64,000 nucleotides of DNA from Apostichopus japonicus (Eukaryota; Echinodermata; Holothuroidea; Aspidochirotida; Stichopodidae): the NCBI RefSeq assembly GCF_037975245.1, contig NC_092568.1, positions 13,045,501 to 13,109,500 on the forward strand, written 5' to 3'. The translations under genes were made by a program, and so were the position numbers. This document shows, in pieces, positions 12,815 to 27,800 of the stretch. The notes under the pieces were generated by a model. That model did not search any database. It was given only the letters and a program-made list of their open reading frames with translations, and was not told the origin of the DNA. Numbering within the stretch: the stretch's first letter is position 1; every line of letters starts with the position of its first letter.

Positions 12815-15800
12815 GTTTGTTTCTTTCAAGTTTCTCTTTTCTATAGCGGTGCAAAATATTACATGGTTCGCTCTATCTAGCCTTCTTTTGTGTCGCATTG
12901 TAACTTCAAGGGGAAGTGGAGAATGTGTAAAGTAATGTCTGCATTTCTACTAATATTCCAAACCACTATACATGCTACATTAGTGTATGCAATATAACAA
13001 CCTGTAGAACAGTGTGAAGAAAATAAAGAACATTGAACTAACATAGTATAAATTTGAAAAGACATGACATCAGTACGGTGCTTTGTTTCGGTTTTCGATT
13101 AGTCAATTCTCCTTTTACACGAGAAAACTTAAATTTAAGGTCATCCATATTCACAACTATTCTAGAAGAACTTTAACAAGCATATAACTCCCTATGTAGA
13201 AGCATTTTCCTTCTCAGAGACATTTTATTACAGCGTAAGACTTGTTTAGTTTCCTCGATGTCTTTGAATAATTTGGTTGGTCAAAACCCCCAAGATAAAA
13301 CACTGTAAGAATTATCAGTACCTTTTAGCATGCGAAAGTTCAGTGATGACTGATATGGGCAGTTTTCTATGATTTGTTGCAAAGTTAGTGACATTAACTC
13401 TTTGCTGTTAAGTGACTGGTCCGTTGCTCATCCTTATTTCATATTTACTTTCAAGCATTACTTTCTCATTATTTGTCATTATTCACATATATATCGAAAT
13501 TTCACAAAATAAAACAATTTTTGTTTGTCACTATTATACACACCTGCATTCCTGACCAGAGACACAGTCTGGGACTTGCTTTACGTCACTACCGATGTCA
13601 ATTACACTTTTTCAACTATTTGCATTTTCCTATCTGTATCCTTTTATTTTCTTCCTCTATTGGTATTTGTTTTTGACTGTTTACTTTATTTACTTTGGAA
13701 ATTTTTATCACAAATCCTTGCCATCTGCCACCAGCCTTTTGCTTTTCTTAGTTCAATGTTGGCCTTAATCGTGTGCATAATGCATTAAACTAGCTGGCTG
13801 AGTCATACCATTATGCACTTTATCTTGAACGGCCTTACTAGTGTTGTTGACAGGATCACACTAGTCAAATAGCTGAATAAACTTGTTTTTTTGTTGTATT
13901 TTGATGATGAAGAAAAGAAATGAAGGCTTCTCAAATCTGATCAGAGAAGAAAAACAGCATGCAGACAGTTTTGAAAAATTAATAGTACATGATATTTGTT
14001 GACGTACTATTGTATATAGGGGATAGAATAGAACTTTATTAAGTGCTTGCTTAGTCTTTTCAATGATGTTTGTAGGTAGAAGAGTTGTCGAATGAGACAG
14101 AACCAATTTCTCTAAAAACATCTGGATTAAAAAGAAACAAAACGTGGACAGTGGCCAAAATTATGAAAATCCCTGTAAGCGTGCGTACTCAAAAGTGCAG
14201 TATTGCATGTTGAATCTCATCTTTGGTCAGTAGCTGCCCCTAATTATTGAATACCAGCTAGAAAATGGTATTGGTAGTTAAAGTTGTCAAAATCATTCAG
14301 AATAAAATAATAAAACTGTGTAGATATCTTTCTCACAATTCTTCAAGGGGCTGGCAACAGAATTGATTTGTAGCTCAGTCAGAATGTACATGCCATGACA
14401 GTGTATACGTCTATTTGGCTCGATATCACTCGGGTAATTTGGGCTGGATATTGGAAGCATTTGGCGTAACAATTATATAATTATGCACAATCCATATTGG
14501 TTACTTTATTGGCATATCCACTATCTTTGCAATGGGTTAAGTGAGCCAGAATCTTCAAATGTTCTGGGTTCTGACTTTATTCTTTGACAAATTTAATTCA
14601 GTTGCTGGACCAATCATGTTTCACTGTGTAATATATTTTATAGCAGAGGATCCAGGAAGCACCCCGGGCAGTTTGACTATAAACAACAATCTTTCTCTTC
14701 ATATCTGACTTGTTGTGATTACCCCATCTATTCTAAGGTAGTCACTAGTCAGTCCTCTTTATTTTGATGATTAAATATTCATTAACCTGATCAATACGTA
14801 GAGTCTTCTATGATCAGCTTCATTAATTTAAAACAGGATGTTAGATCTAGTTGACTCCAAGTATATCTCCTCCCCAACATTGTCTTCTTCTTTGAGCAGG
14901 GATTGATTTCGTCCCCATGCCTGTATTGTCAGGCTCTGTCCATTAGATGGTTAATTCAGTTTATCTGTTTCCATAAGCTTTATTGACATCTAAGCCCCTC
15001 CTTATGTCACACCTTTGTGACAAGTAGAGCATCGATTTGGACATGGCTTGTTGGTAAACAAAGTTCATTTAGTTCATTGTTGGGAAGGGAATCGCCAATC
15101 AATAAAGACTTGACTACACCGTTGAGTGGCAAGAGGGTCATTACTTTAAATGGTTCATCAACAACCAGAGTAGTTAGTAGTTAAAGCAGCTGTGTGTTGA
15201 GTTAAAACCTTAAAGCTATCATTTTATTTCAATTATAGCTGCTGATAATGTGTTATATCTGTACAAAAAATGAAGAAGGATTGTTCCAAAAAGACCAGTT
15301 TTACGGAATTGGCTGATTACGTGCTCTTCTAGTACTCAGACAATTTTCCAAACAAGTCTGGTTTTAGAGCATGGGATGCTTTCTATTTCAACATTTGTGT
15401 CTTCTTGAAGGACAAAAGATCAGTTGTTGCTTGACTCCTGATACAACTGACAAAGAACTATGTGTAGAATGCAATATTTAATTCTTGATTCGGTCAAGAT
15501 CACTCCTCCATCAGTAAGATCTTTTGTGACGTTTCCTGTGCATACTTGAGGGCAAATACGCCTAACGAGTACTAATTAATGCCAATGTCTATGGCACATT
15601 CATACCAAACATTTAAAATTTCTACCAACATTTTCTCATTAAAGGAAATCACTATGGAATGCAAACATTGAAATTCTTAGCGTTTGAGTATTGACAAAAT
15701 GAATCAGTAAAAATCCAATTCTTCTTCGCTGAACATTAATGGTAGAGATATTATGGACTTTATTGTCAGGAAACTTCCTGGTTGTTTTGAATCGGTAACA

Positions 15801-18800
15801 GTGGCAACGTTTTCGTCAGTTTTTCATTCGAGTCGAGTGGCGTCTGGTATAAACCTGTCAATGAAGACCAACTGAAGCTGCCTCTGTCTCTCCTCAACTA
15901 TTCATCTTGGTAGACCTGAAGGTCTTTCTCTAAAGTTATTGTCAGCTCATCCATGCATCACTGACAATACTATTCATTCGATTTGGTGAATAGATGAAAA
16001 AGAAGAGAGAAAATATAGTTTCTTTGAGTTAAGGAGATCATGACTAAGATTCTATATTGATATCTCAAAGGCTGAAGAGGATTGTTCTGGTGTCTTAAAT
16101 TGTAGAGTTTTCATAAATAGGTTTGTGCATGTAATGGAGAACCGTTGGTAAAAGAGAGAGCAGCGAAGTATTTACGATGTGAGAGGATTGCCTGATATTG
16201 ATACTTTTGAATTTGAATGTCTACAGGAAGGGGGAAGAGAACGTGACATGATTGAACGAAGCTGGTTACATCTCTGACAGAATGTAATAAAAGTAACAGA
16301 AATAATTTGTTGCCAAGTTTTTTTTAAATTGTTTCGGTATGATTGAATGAAAGTAGAAATGTAAGGGAGTGAACCAGTTTTTTGACAGGCACACTTCCCT
16401 GAAAAGAGCAAAGAAAGTGGTCTGAACAGTCAGTAATCCTATTAGATTGTAAAGCAAGTCAAATCTCTGCTTAAAATTAACATAATTTAATAAAGAGCAG
16501 GAGTTGGCTGAACCAAAGGTATTCTTAGATAAATTTATGCATTGTTACCTTAACAGTCTTTCCACATTTTGTTGGAGCATAAAAACAAGAAGTTTGCTGG
16601 CAATATTCAGTGCCATGTTTCTGTCTCTGTTACATGCAACAGGACCAGAGTAACCCCTCCCCGCATTCAGAAACCTGTAGCCAGCCCTCTGACCCTCCCA
16701 TCTATCTCCTGTAGATAGGGTGGAGCAGAGGAAAGATTGCACTTTTGTTACATTTTTTAGAGTTGTTGAGCTGAAGTACATTTCAAGATTCAGCCATAGT
16801 TTTAAAATATCCTTCCAAGTTCTAGAAAACAGATTTGCTCATAATAATTATATTTAGAGAGAGAGATACAGCAGTGAAAATGCACAATGCAGACTGGTGA
16901 AAAAATACATTTTTTTGCAGGCCTTTTTGGAGGGCTTTAGGCACTGACCCATATGACATCAAAGCCTGTTTGCTAGGTTGGTATAGTTGGGCGGGGGCGG
17001 GGGAGGGGTGGTTTATTTATCATCATGTTTTATCTAGTTATATGCATTAGCTATTGGGGAATGACAGGATTTGTGGGGACATAGGGGAGGGATGTGGGGT
17101 TGGGTTACATTCTTTACTAAGAACTCCCAACGTGTATGACTAGTTTTGAAGTATGCGTTTGGTTTTGGTTTGATATTTTCAGCTGTATTTTGAAAGAAAT
17201 ATGAGAAAGTGCATCAGATCTTCATTTTTTCTTGCTCAGTTGTGGTCTTTTCTTGATCAACAAATGACGCTACCTCAGCAAATCTTCTTCTCGCCAAAAG
17301 TCCTCACAATATTACTTGCGATACTTGCAATGTGTTTGAAATGAAAAGAGAGGAAAATGAACAGTCAAGTTTGGTATAAATCAGTCTTTGGATGTTAAAA
17401 AGTGCTGACCATCTGTTGAGATGACTCGTGGTACTTGTCAAGATTGCTGCACTGGTGAAAAGGACAGATTTCATGACCAATTACGTAGCCAGTCTCTGGC
17501 TTTAATAATCCGAGGACATGCTGGATATGATTTCTGTCTATTACCACACACAGAGAAAGGCTTAAGTTCCCAAAACATCTGTCTACATGTTATCCAGGCA
17601 GAGTTGACGACAAGGAAGGAATCCTCGAGGGATCAGATAGGCGTCATTCCTAAACTTGACCTTCAGGGGACTTCTTTTCAACTTTTTTCATTGATTCACA
17701 AGAAAGATACATACATGTTCTACAGGAGAGCATAATATATGGATGGATGGTGGTGAATATTTTGTAACAGACATATTAATGTGTTAGTTTGTTTGCTTGC
17801 TTAATTGTTTTAGTACAAATAGCAAGTTCCATCTAAAAGTTGAGATTCTTAGTACCATAAGGTAGTATAGACAAACAGTTGGAAATATATCAAAGACAGT
17901 TTTAAACTTTTAAACAGCAAATTTAACTCATTGACCGGTGATTTACCTCCCACAGTCTTAGTATTGCAGCAATAAACTTTGTATAATGTCTACCCTGGAT
18001 GGGTTTGTACATTTGTAGTACTAGTAACTTAGCAGATCTTCATACTGACAAACAAAAACTCTTACTTATAAAGATTTAGAGATCTGTATGTTCATTAAAT
18101 TTGATGGATCATTTTCACATACTTGTTAGATATTGGACTGAATCACCACGAAGTACTGCGATAATGGGTTTTACACTGGATCAGGCAATTTAATGATGAC
18201 CTTAGACAAATGTCATCACTAAACAGCACCAGCAGCTTTCCATTCTTTTGAATTTTCTGGTTGTTTTCTCGAAGATATCATAAGTTTTTTATATGCTATA
18301 TCGAGTGCAGTGAATTGCACCCAAGGTTTTTTTGTTTCTACAAATGTTGGAATTGGGAGAGGATTTTCATGGCCGTATCTCCGTCTCCAGTCAGCTCAAG
18401 AACGCAAAGCTTCTAACAGTTATCTTCGTGATTCATCAACCAAAATTGATTTCAGAAGTGATGAAGTACAGGCTTGGATTGCACTTTTGGTGATTAGGTG
18501 ACAAAGAAAATTGAGCCCTTCAAAGAGTATATACAGTATATGTAATTGCTGTATTTTGTAAAATGAGGGAAACCAGGCCGAGAAATTGCATGGTGCAATT
18601 AAGGGAAAGAAAACCTAAAATGTAATGTCAGGAAAAAGAAATAAAATGTCCACTAAGAGGTTGCAATAGTTTGTGTTTTAGTCGTTAGCACTCTTCACCA
18701 TCAGCACAAACAAAAGTAGTCGGAATAAAAGGAAATTCTTAGTGAAAAACTGGAAATAATCCTGAGTAAGAATCTAAAAGTAACAAAAAACACATGCATT

Positions 18801-21800
18801 CATCTGGTTTAAACATGCCTAAAGTTTGACTGCAAGAACATTGCTTTATATTGCAATCATTTCCCTCCAATATGACTTCAAGTGAGGTACCTTTAAAGCT
18901 TGACGATTTTATGAAATAGAGCTCTTCTTCAAATTTTACATGTGCCCTAATTTTACTACGAAGTAACACTTCTCTTATGTCATATTCATGTACTACAGTT
19001 ACTTTGTGTACTGCTGTTACCACAGTTACATACATGTGGTACAGTTATTGCCATATCATACCAGTGATATGTTCTTGTTAATAGTTTCTATTAATTACAT
19101 TGTCCATTGTGTTATATTTTCTATATGGTTGGACCTTTCACTGTGATACTGTCATACTGTGAAGTAAATAATCTCTCTCTCTCCTCCCCCCCCCCTTCTA
19201 TGTATTGTGCATTATTGATGTTCTGGCATCGTTAAAGGAACTCGGCCAGCTGCTTCCTTTCTCACTGCTGTTAAAAAATTTCATAAAAAACTGTAAAACA
19301 CAAAAGAATAAATGTGCAATGTTCTCTCCACTTACAGACCTGCTGCTGCTGCTGTCCTCGTCTTTTTTAATTTTCTATCAACAGTAAAAAAGATGTAAGC
19401 AAAATAGGTATAAATTGGAACTTGCTCTAAATTTACTTGATGTGAACATTTTAGTGGGGCTGCTGCATCTTGATTTCTTCTGGCGCAATCCATTTCACTA
19501 AAGTATAAAACAAGACAAGCTAAGAGGAGGAGGAGGAGGATGAAGAGGCAGCAGCAAAAAGTGCAACGATCTGGAAAAAAGTAGAGTAGTTCATATATTT
19601 CAAGGCTGGAATCACTCGCTGCTTACTCATCACTTTAGAAGTTAGCCGACTAGTACTGTACAATGCTCTGCGTAGGGAATATGTATAGGAACTGCGGTAG
19701 CGTTAACATGTACTGAAAGCTCTCATTTTTCCATGTGATAGCGTATTTGCAAGGGATACGAAAACTCTGTGCTGAATCTGCAACGTGCATGCCGTTTCAA
19801 ACCAATTTATTGATTGACAAAAATTTTATCTCAGATACTTGTTCTGCCAATGAAGTGTTAAATATTACACATGTTTACCGCAGCATTTAAAATGTCAGAC
19901 AGATGTATAGACACACACCGATAAGAGTCAAGGTTGTGTGGTGGTTATGTACTTGAAAGAGGAAAAAAAGTATAAAATAGCAGATAAAACATGAAAGGAA
20001 AAATGGCCTTTTGCAGTTAGATGGATTAGTGAAAATGCAAATTTGTATTGTTAAAATGTAGACTTACTGTTATGCAAGTTATTATTTGTATCCATATTAG
20101 CATTTTAAACCCGAAAATACAGACACTTATGATCTTTGAAGCATCTAATTCATTCAACGAACTTAGGTTTTGAAAGACCATGAATTTTTTTTTTTTTTCT
20201 TAAGTGAACAATGTCCTAATCTTTCTACACTGATTTCAGAATGTTAATAATACTATATTAATCTTCGAAACTGGCCTTCACTTAACTATCTATTTATACA
20301 CGCTTGTATAAAAGTTCGAAAGCAATTTTAAGATGCCAAGTGTAATTTTTTTTTTTAAATGCCTGTACATCGCTGTGAAACAAAGCCAAAAGTTTAATTC
20401 TGCAATTTAATCACTGTAGATTAATTGCATCACCTAGAATGTTTTGTAGCAGCAGTACTTCATGGTAACCCTTGGAGGATTACCAATAAACCTCAAATCC
20501 AACTCTCCCCTATGAAACTTGATTTGCTCAGTGGGTACACAAGGGGGCATCGAGTTACATACATCAAAACCAAATAGCAAATCGCTAATATCTGTTAAGG
20601 AAACTTGGGTTCTGAACCAGTCCTTTTCATCTTCCTTTTGTCAATTGTTGGTCTTTTGGAAACTCTTGGAAGTTAAAACGTGCTCAGAAATCAATAAAAT
20701 CAGTAGAAATTTTGCTAGAAGAATTCTGCCGCAGGGCTAGTTACCGTCTGCAGTCAAGTGAACACGAGCGCTGAACGAAATCTGTCCTCGCACAAAAGAC
20801 CTCGACATAGCCGCCTGCAAGCGGAGCGCAATTTCTCACTTCTTGAGTTTCACTTGGACATGCTAAATGATCAGATGTCATTTCCGTTGAGACAACTTTT
20901 CCAAGCATTGTTTCACTTTATGCTTATGACTCAGGTATCAATAAATCTAGTACTACCACCGATCTCGTGCTGGTTTCCATTTTATATACAGGTGGTAAGA
21001 GAAAAATGCGAAAGGGGAAAAGGGGAATGTTATGGTTTTATACAGGGTCATGAAGAAGGAGGCCTAACCCTCCCCTGAAGAGAGAAAGAGTGAGACAATG
21101 CAAAGTTTTTATATTTAGTAAATCTGAAGTAGAGAGTTTTCGGGATGATGCAGCATTACATCATCAAGGATTGCAGCAGTACTGCTTGGTCAATTGGCCA
21201 TATATGTGAAGTGTAAATAATATGGTTTGTGAACATAGTTGGTACAATAATCTTCCATTTATGCGTAGTGAAAATTACATGCACTTTTTTTTTTCCTTTT
21301 TTGGTTCCTGGTATTAAACATTCCTTAATTATTATGTTATAACATAACAGCAGAGCAGTGCATTCAGCTTGTATAGTCCTGATTTAATTCAAATAATGAA
21401 AGTTTCTGGTTATATGCATTTCACCTGTGATTATTATATCTGATATTAAAATTGTGACGTACATGATCACATTTACTCCAAAGTCTCAAAATGCACTTGG
21501 AGATAGTACTTGAAGACTTTTGAAAAAGTAAAATATTGACCGATTGCACAACTATTAATACCAAACCAAAAAATAACGGTGAAGTCATTTATGTTTCAAG
21601 TGTGCTTTTCACAGGAGGGAAACCTGTAAGTTACCCTCAAATAAACGTGCAAATGATATTTCTGTTGAAAACTTTTCACTCTTGGCAAAACCATTCCATA
21701 AGATCAGTTTTCCCACCCTCTCAAAGGAGCACTTTAATCAAAAAGAGAAACAACTAAATGATATACATTGAAAAAGAAGATCCACTCAAGCAGGTTTCTT

Positions 21801-24800
21801 GACACACAATGTTGACATAACATTCTTGGTGGATTGTTTGTAAAATCTGTCAGATGGCTTTTCTGTCAATCATCTTATTAGAGAGTCATTCATCTCTTTT
21901 GGAAGTATTCATCTTCTGAAGGACTTCAAAGTATCTGAATCAATAGGGTTGGCCTCTCATCCAGAGAATTTAATCAACGAGAAAATTTTAACAAACGAAT
22001 TTGTGCTTGATGCTGTATCAATATCCAGGATCCCCTGTCATTTTAAAGATGGATTCACTCCCGGGAGATTGAATTGTAACACACTTCATGATGATGTCAC
22101 AGTTTTTCCTCAACAAGTGGAACTCTGCAATTAGATTTTAATAATGGAATTAGTCGTGTCTGGTTTATCGCCCCATTTTTTTCCCTTTCCTTACCTACTG
22201 TATAAACCAACACCACCGGTTTTGAAGCTTCATTACTCGTGAGTCATCGTGACCGCTGCTCATTTATCTTTAGTTAGCTCTGGCGAAAAGAATACAGCAA
22301 CTTTGGAAATCAAGGATGAGGAAAATATGTCTGTGTTTGTTCAGTGAAGCAGATGGTTTTCAGGGAAGGTAAAAGAAAGGACGAATGACAAAGACGGAAT
22401 AAAGCAAAGACGGTAGATTTATGCAGATTTATCACCATTGTAAAAGGATTTACAACTCATTCCGTTTTTTGTTTACTGTTTTTAAAGTTAATGACTATTG
22501 TCTTGAGTCATATATTGAGGAAATAAATTATGAGTAGTGTATCATCACCAGCCCAAATACATTGCAGGCAGTGATTATAGTACTTCAGAAGCAGGCACTA
22601 TTGATGATGCTTACATGAGATCCTCGATATAATGATTTATGAAGTATGCTTCAATACAGAGGTACAGAAAGGCTGGTTACTACTGTAAACACACACAGTA
22701 GAGATTAATATGAATCAAGAAGGAATATATACATCTTAAAGAGTGATTTGGGTGTAACTTAAAGGAGAGACAACAAACCCAACCAGACTTCATAGGTCTA
22801 TGTGATCGAGATTAACGTAATGAACCACTTACACGAACAGCTAAAAAGAAAAGCCCAGTTCCATGTGGGAGATATCAAGGGTTTAATGTTTGTCACACAC
22901 AAGGCTCTCGACTTGTCTAATTCTGACATCATCAAATGTTTGGGGGTGGGGGGGTGGGGGGAGTAGGTTGTCCTTCACAGAGATGTCTGTCATATAAACT
23001 GAAATATGATGGTTTGGTTTTTTGTCCCCTTTAAGGAATGCTATAATACAGAAACAAAAATTCCAAAAGACCATTTAGCAAGATGTGTAAAGAAATTCAA
23101 ACAGATGTACGTGATCAAATTTTACACACTGTCATTGAGACATAGTACTTTGAGGTGACTGTCAAATAAAATTAACTTCTAAACAAACTCATAATGTGAC
23201 ATGTAAACAACTGTAGGTGTGATGTGACTTCTAAAGAGACAGTCATAATGTGACCATTATACAATATTCATACATCTGTACATTGTATAGGTTATTCACA
23301 TGATGATGGATATGATGGCACCAATGGTAAAAATGCTGGAGGGCCCTGTTTACTTGCCACATAAAAACCAACACAAAAGACCAACAAAAAGTGCTTTGTC
23401 AATACCTGTGGGTCAACCGAATGACCGTTTGGTCGTCCATCCTTCAGTTAGCATTACATACACATAACTTCTCATCAATTGCACAAGATTTTCAGCTTTT
23501 CCTTATTTCATATTTCATCAGCAGTAAGTCTCCTGTTAAGAGCACTAGAGACACTTTCAAATGGCTTTTTAGAGGGTGTTTATCTTGACACACATATGAA
23601 TGGGCTGATATTTCCTTAAGTAGCCCATTAAGAGGGAGCCACTCACCTTACGTGTTTTCATTCAATGTGCATCAAGTACTATCCCCCAACGTGAGTCACA
23701 TCAATTAGTTCATGCTTTTCTTGTTCCAAAAGTGCCCTTTTCTTTCCTTATCTTTTTTTTTTGGGGGGGGGGCCTTGGTTGTACTTTTTGTCTTCACGGT
23801 ACGAAGGACACTGGTGCCTCCAAGGCATCTTAACAATCACGATACAAAAATTGACATATGTCTGCCCCATTTCTACCTGATTGCCAAGGGGGGAAGTCAT
23901 CTACTTTTATTTTTAGGTAAAAATTTTGATAATTAACATGGATCTGTGTTGCCTCCTGGGAGACTTATTGGTAACAGCATTTTGTGGAAAAACACAATTT
24001 TTTCCCTTTTTAACTGTTTTTGCATCTTTGAAGTGCAAATATGATGTGACGCTATATCTGTCTTAGAAGCTATCGTCAGAGTCTGTAGAATGACTGAAGA
24101 GTATTAGACAAAGCGCGGCGCTGGGGAAGACCCTTGTGGTAAGGTGGAAGAACTCAGGTAGAATAATTGAAGGCTTTAAGCAGACTATATTTCATTGTCC
24201 ATTAAGGGATGGAGAAGGCTTGAATTTTGATTAGATTTGGTCATCCCATTACTCACGCATCGACCATGAAAAATTCAAGGGATTCCCGTCTTTGCTTGGA
24301 TTTGGATTCGAGCGAGACAACTGCATGATTAACCTTTGTTGTACTTTCAACGGTTGATGTCTTTGAAGCTTCTTTGAAGTGACAATTCATGCTTGAAGTT
24401 ATTTTGGCTCAAGAGTTGTTAACCATATTGCAGTCAGTGGTGTATCATTACTAATTAATCATTCTGTTTGTCAAAGATTTCTAATCTTTCAGCCTTGCAA
24501 GTTATAACAAACAATGGCAAGAATCATTGCTCACTTAAATGCATGGGAAAGGAAATAAGCAATTAGGTTTATTCTTCTATTTTTTGTTTTTTATTGCATT
24601 TTGACGAGATGAGTCATAGAAATTTTTAAAAACATTTTGCAGAAAGCTGATATTGTAGATACTGACTTTGAGCTTTTTTTTTTTTTTTTTTTCATCAAAC
24701 ATAATTCTAATACTAAGATATGATCAACATTTTTGTGCCATTTACTCAGCGACTAGGTCAGTCACTACGAATATCTTACAAGCTGGTATTTCTACGTTTT

Positions 24801-27800
24801 AAGTTCGGTTACTAATTTGCCAAATGGAAAGGGAAATTTCATTTTGTCAACACGCATGTACAACATCAAACCTGTTGCAAGATGTATCAACTGTCAAAGT
24901 GTTGATTTCTCAAAGATAACTGGAGGAAGGAATAGAATGCAAATTTCACTAGGATGCTGCTAAGATTATATTTGTCTTTTACATGTCAAAAGTAAATTTA
25001 CCTCTCAAGTATCTATTTTCAAAATCTCCCCTTATCTCTGGTCTCTTTCTCTCTGCCTCTCCTTTCTGTCGATAAGATAAGATTCTGTCAGTGCAAGTAC
25101 ACCACCTGTTGTGATGTGTCATTTAGCTGTTCTTTCCATTATCACTACTACCACCCCTGTTTGAACTTCCTCATTCCCCCCAGTTCTTCCTCAAGATCAA
25201 ATATCTATTAGACATGCCTTCATGGAGGAACTAACAGGAGATGGAAAAAAATGCCAAGAATTAGCTCAAATCAAAGAGGTTGGTTTGTTATGGATGGAAA
25301 ATATGCGGTAAAAATTTATGAATTTCCATTCTTGGACAGGAAACTAACCATTATCTTAGGCCGGAGGGTAGCTCATGTTACAGCATGTAACCCATCCATA
25401 TTCCTAACTCTACCTCAAAGACTATCAGCAAGGAGACAAGTGCCTTACCCCAGACGCTGCTGCTCATAGAGAAAAGAAGACGACATTGAAATTTGATCAT
25501 TCCAAGTATTCTAGAAGGAAGCAAACAGAGAAGGAGGAAGAGTCACACAGAGCCCACTCTGTTATACAATTATTATCAAAATCACAAATAAGAAAAGCAA
25601 AACATTTCTTTCATTTTATGGAAAGTGTTTGTTGTTGTCGTTGTTTAATACACCTGAAAGTGTGACGGGTAGCAGTAGTTTAATTGTATTAATTTAAATG
25701 CAGAGGAGGGCATATTACCAAGACAAGCAAGCAATAAATAGGAAATAAATACACTCAAAATAAATTTGATTTTGATATTTGTATTCCAATTTTTTTGTGT
25801 GCTGGGTGGGGTGGGGAGTAGTGGGATATGGAAATATATTTTTTAAGTAGTACCATTTCCCATGTAAGCCTGTACAACAGACGGTATGTTACTACTACTA
25901 AGTACTACAAAAGTGACATTTGAATAAAAAGGTTTTACATGGGGCTGCAATTTGTAGCTGATCATTGTGATCAGACAACAAAGTTTTTAATTTACTTCTC
26001 AACAAATTTATACATCAAATTGTATAAGACTGATTCACAGAGATGTATGATTTAGTTCTAAAAAGAGGATTATTCAATCTAGTGAAGATATTGAAACATT
26101 TGGCTTGCTGTTAGGCTTACTAGAATCAGCTAAGCAGACAGATGTGAACTATTAGTAACAACCTATGCTAATGAAGATGACTCAACTTATGTTGGTTGCA
26201 ATCCAGTTAACAGTTTCAGGTTATTATTGGAAATCATCTGGATAATAATCTTACTTAAAGTAAACCCACTACCTCTTAAAATGCAAATGTTCTTACTTTT
26301 AATAACATCTCCCTTTACCCACTTAGTCCTACCATGGTTAGATCATGAGGTACACAGTGATATTAGTGCTTAATAAAGAAAAGATCATTAATATTGGGTA
26401 AGATGGATCATCTGATCAGAAAATCCTGTTCTTTTACACCACATACAAAAGAAAATGTAACATTGCCATTTGACTAAACTGTGTAGTTAATTTGAGGGAA
26501 TTGCTCCAGACATCCTGATATTGTTGGAAAAGAAGCTGCATGCAGGTATAGTCTGCTAGCTTCAGATTCTAAACTGTTTTTTATTCATGAATACTTACCA
26601 TTATATGCCCTAAGGGGTTCTAATACATCAAATACAAATAGACAATCACATGAAGCAACAAATGAGCTCGTTAAGAGACAAACAGCTTGCATCTAAGTAT
26701 GGCATAACCAGATATGCATATTAGGGTTTATCAGCATGTTCGGTTGAGGGAGGCTCTTTAGTTTATATCAAATAACAGAAATCTTGTGTAGCTGTTTATA
26801 CTTTATGCAAAATGTTGCATTTATGGATTTTGTTGTCAAATTTTTAGTAGCCCTTAGGCTCAATAGGTCATTAGGTCTAGCAGATCATTAATTCACTACT
26901 CAGACATGGGCAGACGGTTGGACCAGCTTTCATTCAAAGGACATTCATTTGCATTTTCTCTCTGTCCTTTTGATGTTCTGAGTGTTCTGAACAGCTCTTA
27001 AGAGAAGAAAACTGCTATCTGCTCTCTTGAACTTTAGAAACATTACAACAGTTAATATAGGTCTTTATTTGGAGGATTTTTGTAGTATTGATAATTTCAT
27101 AGGCAAGTCAGTTATTTTATTATATAATTTATTCTCTTTTTTAGTATTTAACAAGTTCTCTTGTATACTACCTTTATTTCATTATGAAGTGTGTGCGCTC
27201 CTTCCCAGTTGTCGGACATTTTGGAATGTTTACACTACTTCTGTATAATGACAGAGGGGGTTTAAATACATATTAACACTTAATGACTTCAGTGATGACT
27301 TGTTCTAAATACCTTATCAGTTGTACCTTCTATCAGATCACACTTCAAATGTTGCAATTTGAGAGTCTGCAATGTAAGGATATGAATTAAGTGAAATATT
27401 TGTCTTTCCTCTTCCCAGCCTTTACAAATAAGCTTAAAGATTGTATAATGGTTGACCATGGATCTCAGGAGTGACATTTTTACCCCAAATGAGATTTTCA
27501 TCATTCTCAGTAGTTCATGCTTGTCATTGTAAGGCAGGAAATGTTGTGTAAACACTTAACAATGCTTGAATAAGGTTTTGGCTATTTTAACATGTTTATC
27601 TCTTGGATCATTGTCAAGTCAAAAAATCTGACGACTTTTATACTTTACGAGAAATTCTAATCTATTGTTGCCATGACAACCATGATTAGATTGCATGAAA
27701 AGAAGAAAGGAATTTCTAAAACACCGATGTGGATGCTCCTTGTTTTTCTTATATCCTGTATGTAAAATTTTATGATCATCCATGTCATAATTAAGTGTAA

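Noticed and set aside
17421-21078. Open frames of about 100 codons in the 15-kb intron
   Set aside because: No motifs, no splice context and no codon pattern distinguishing them from background.
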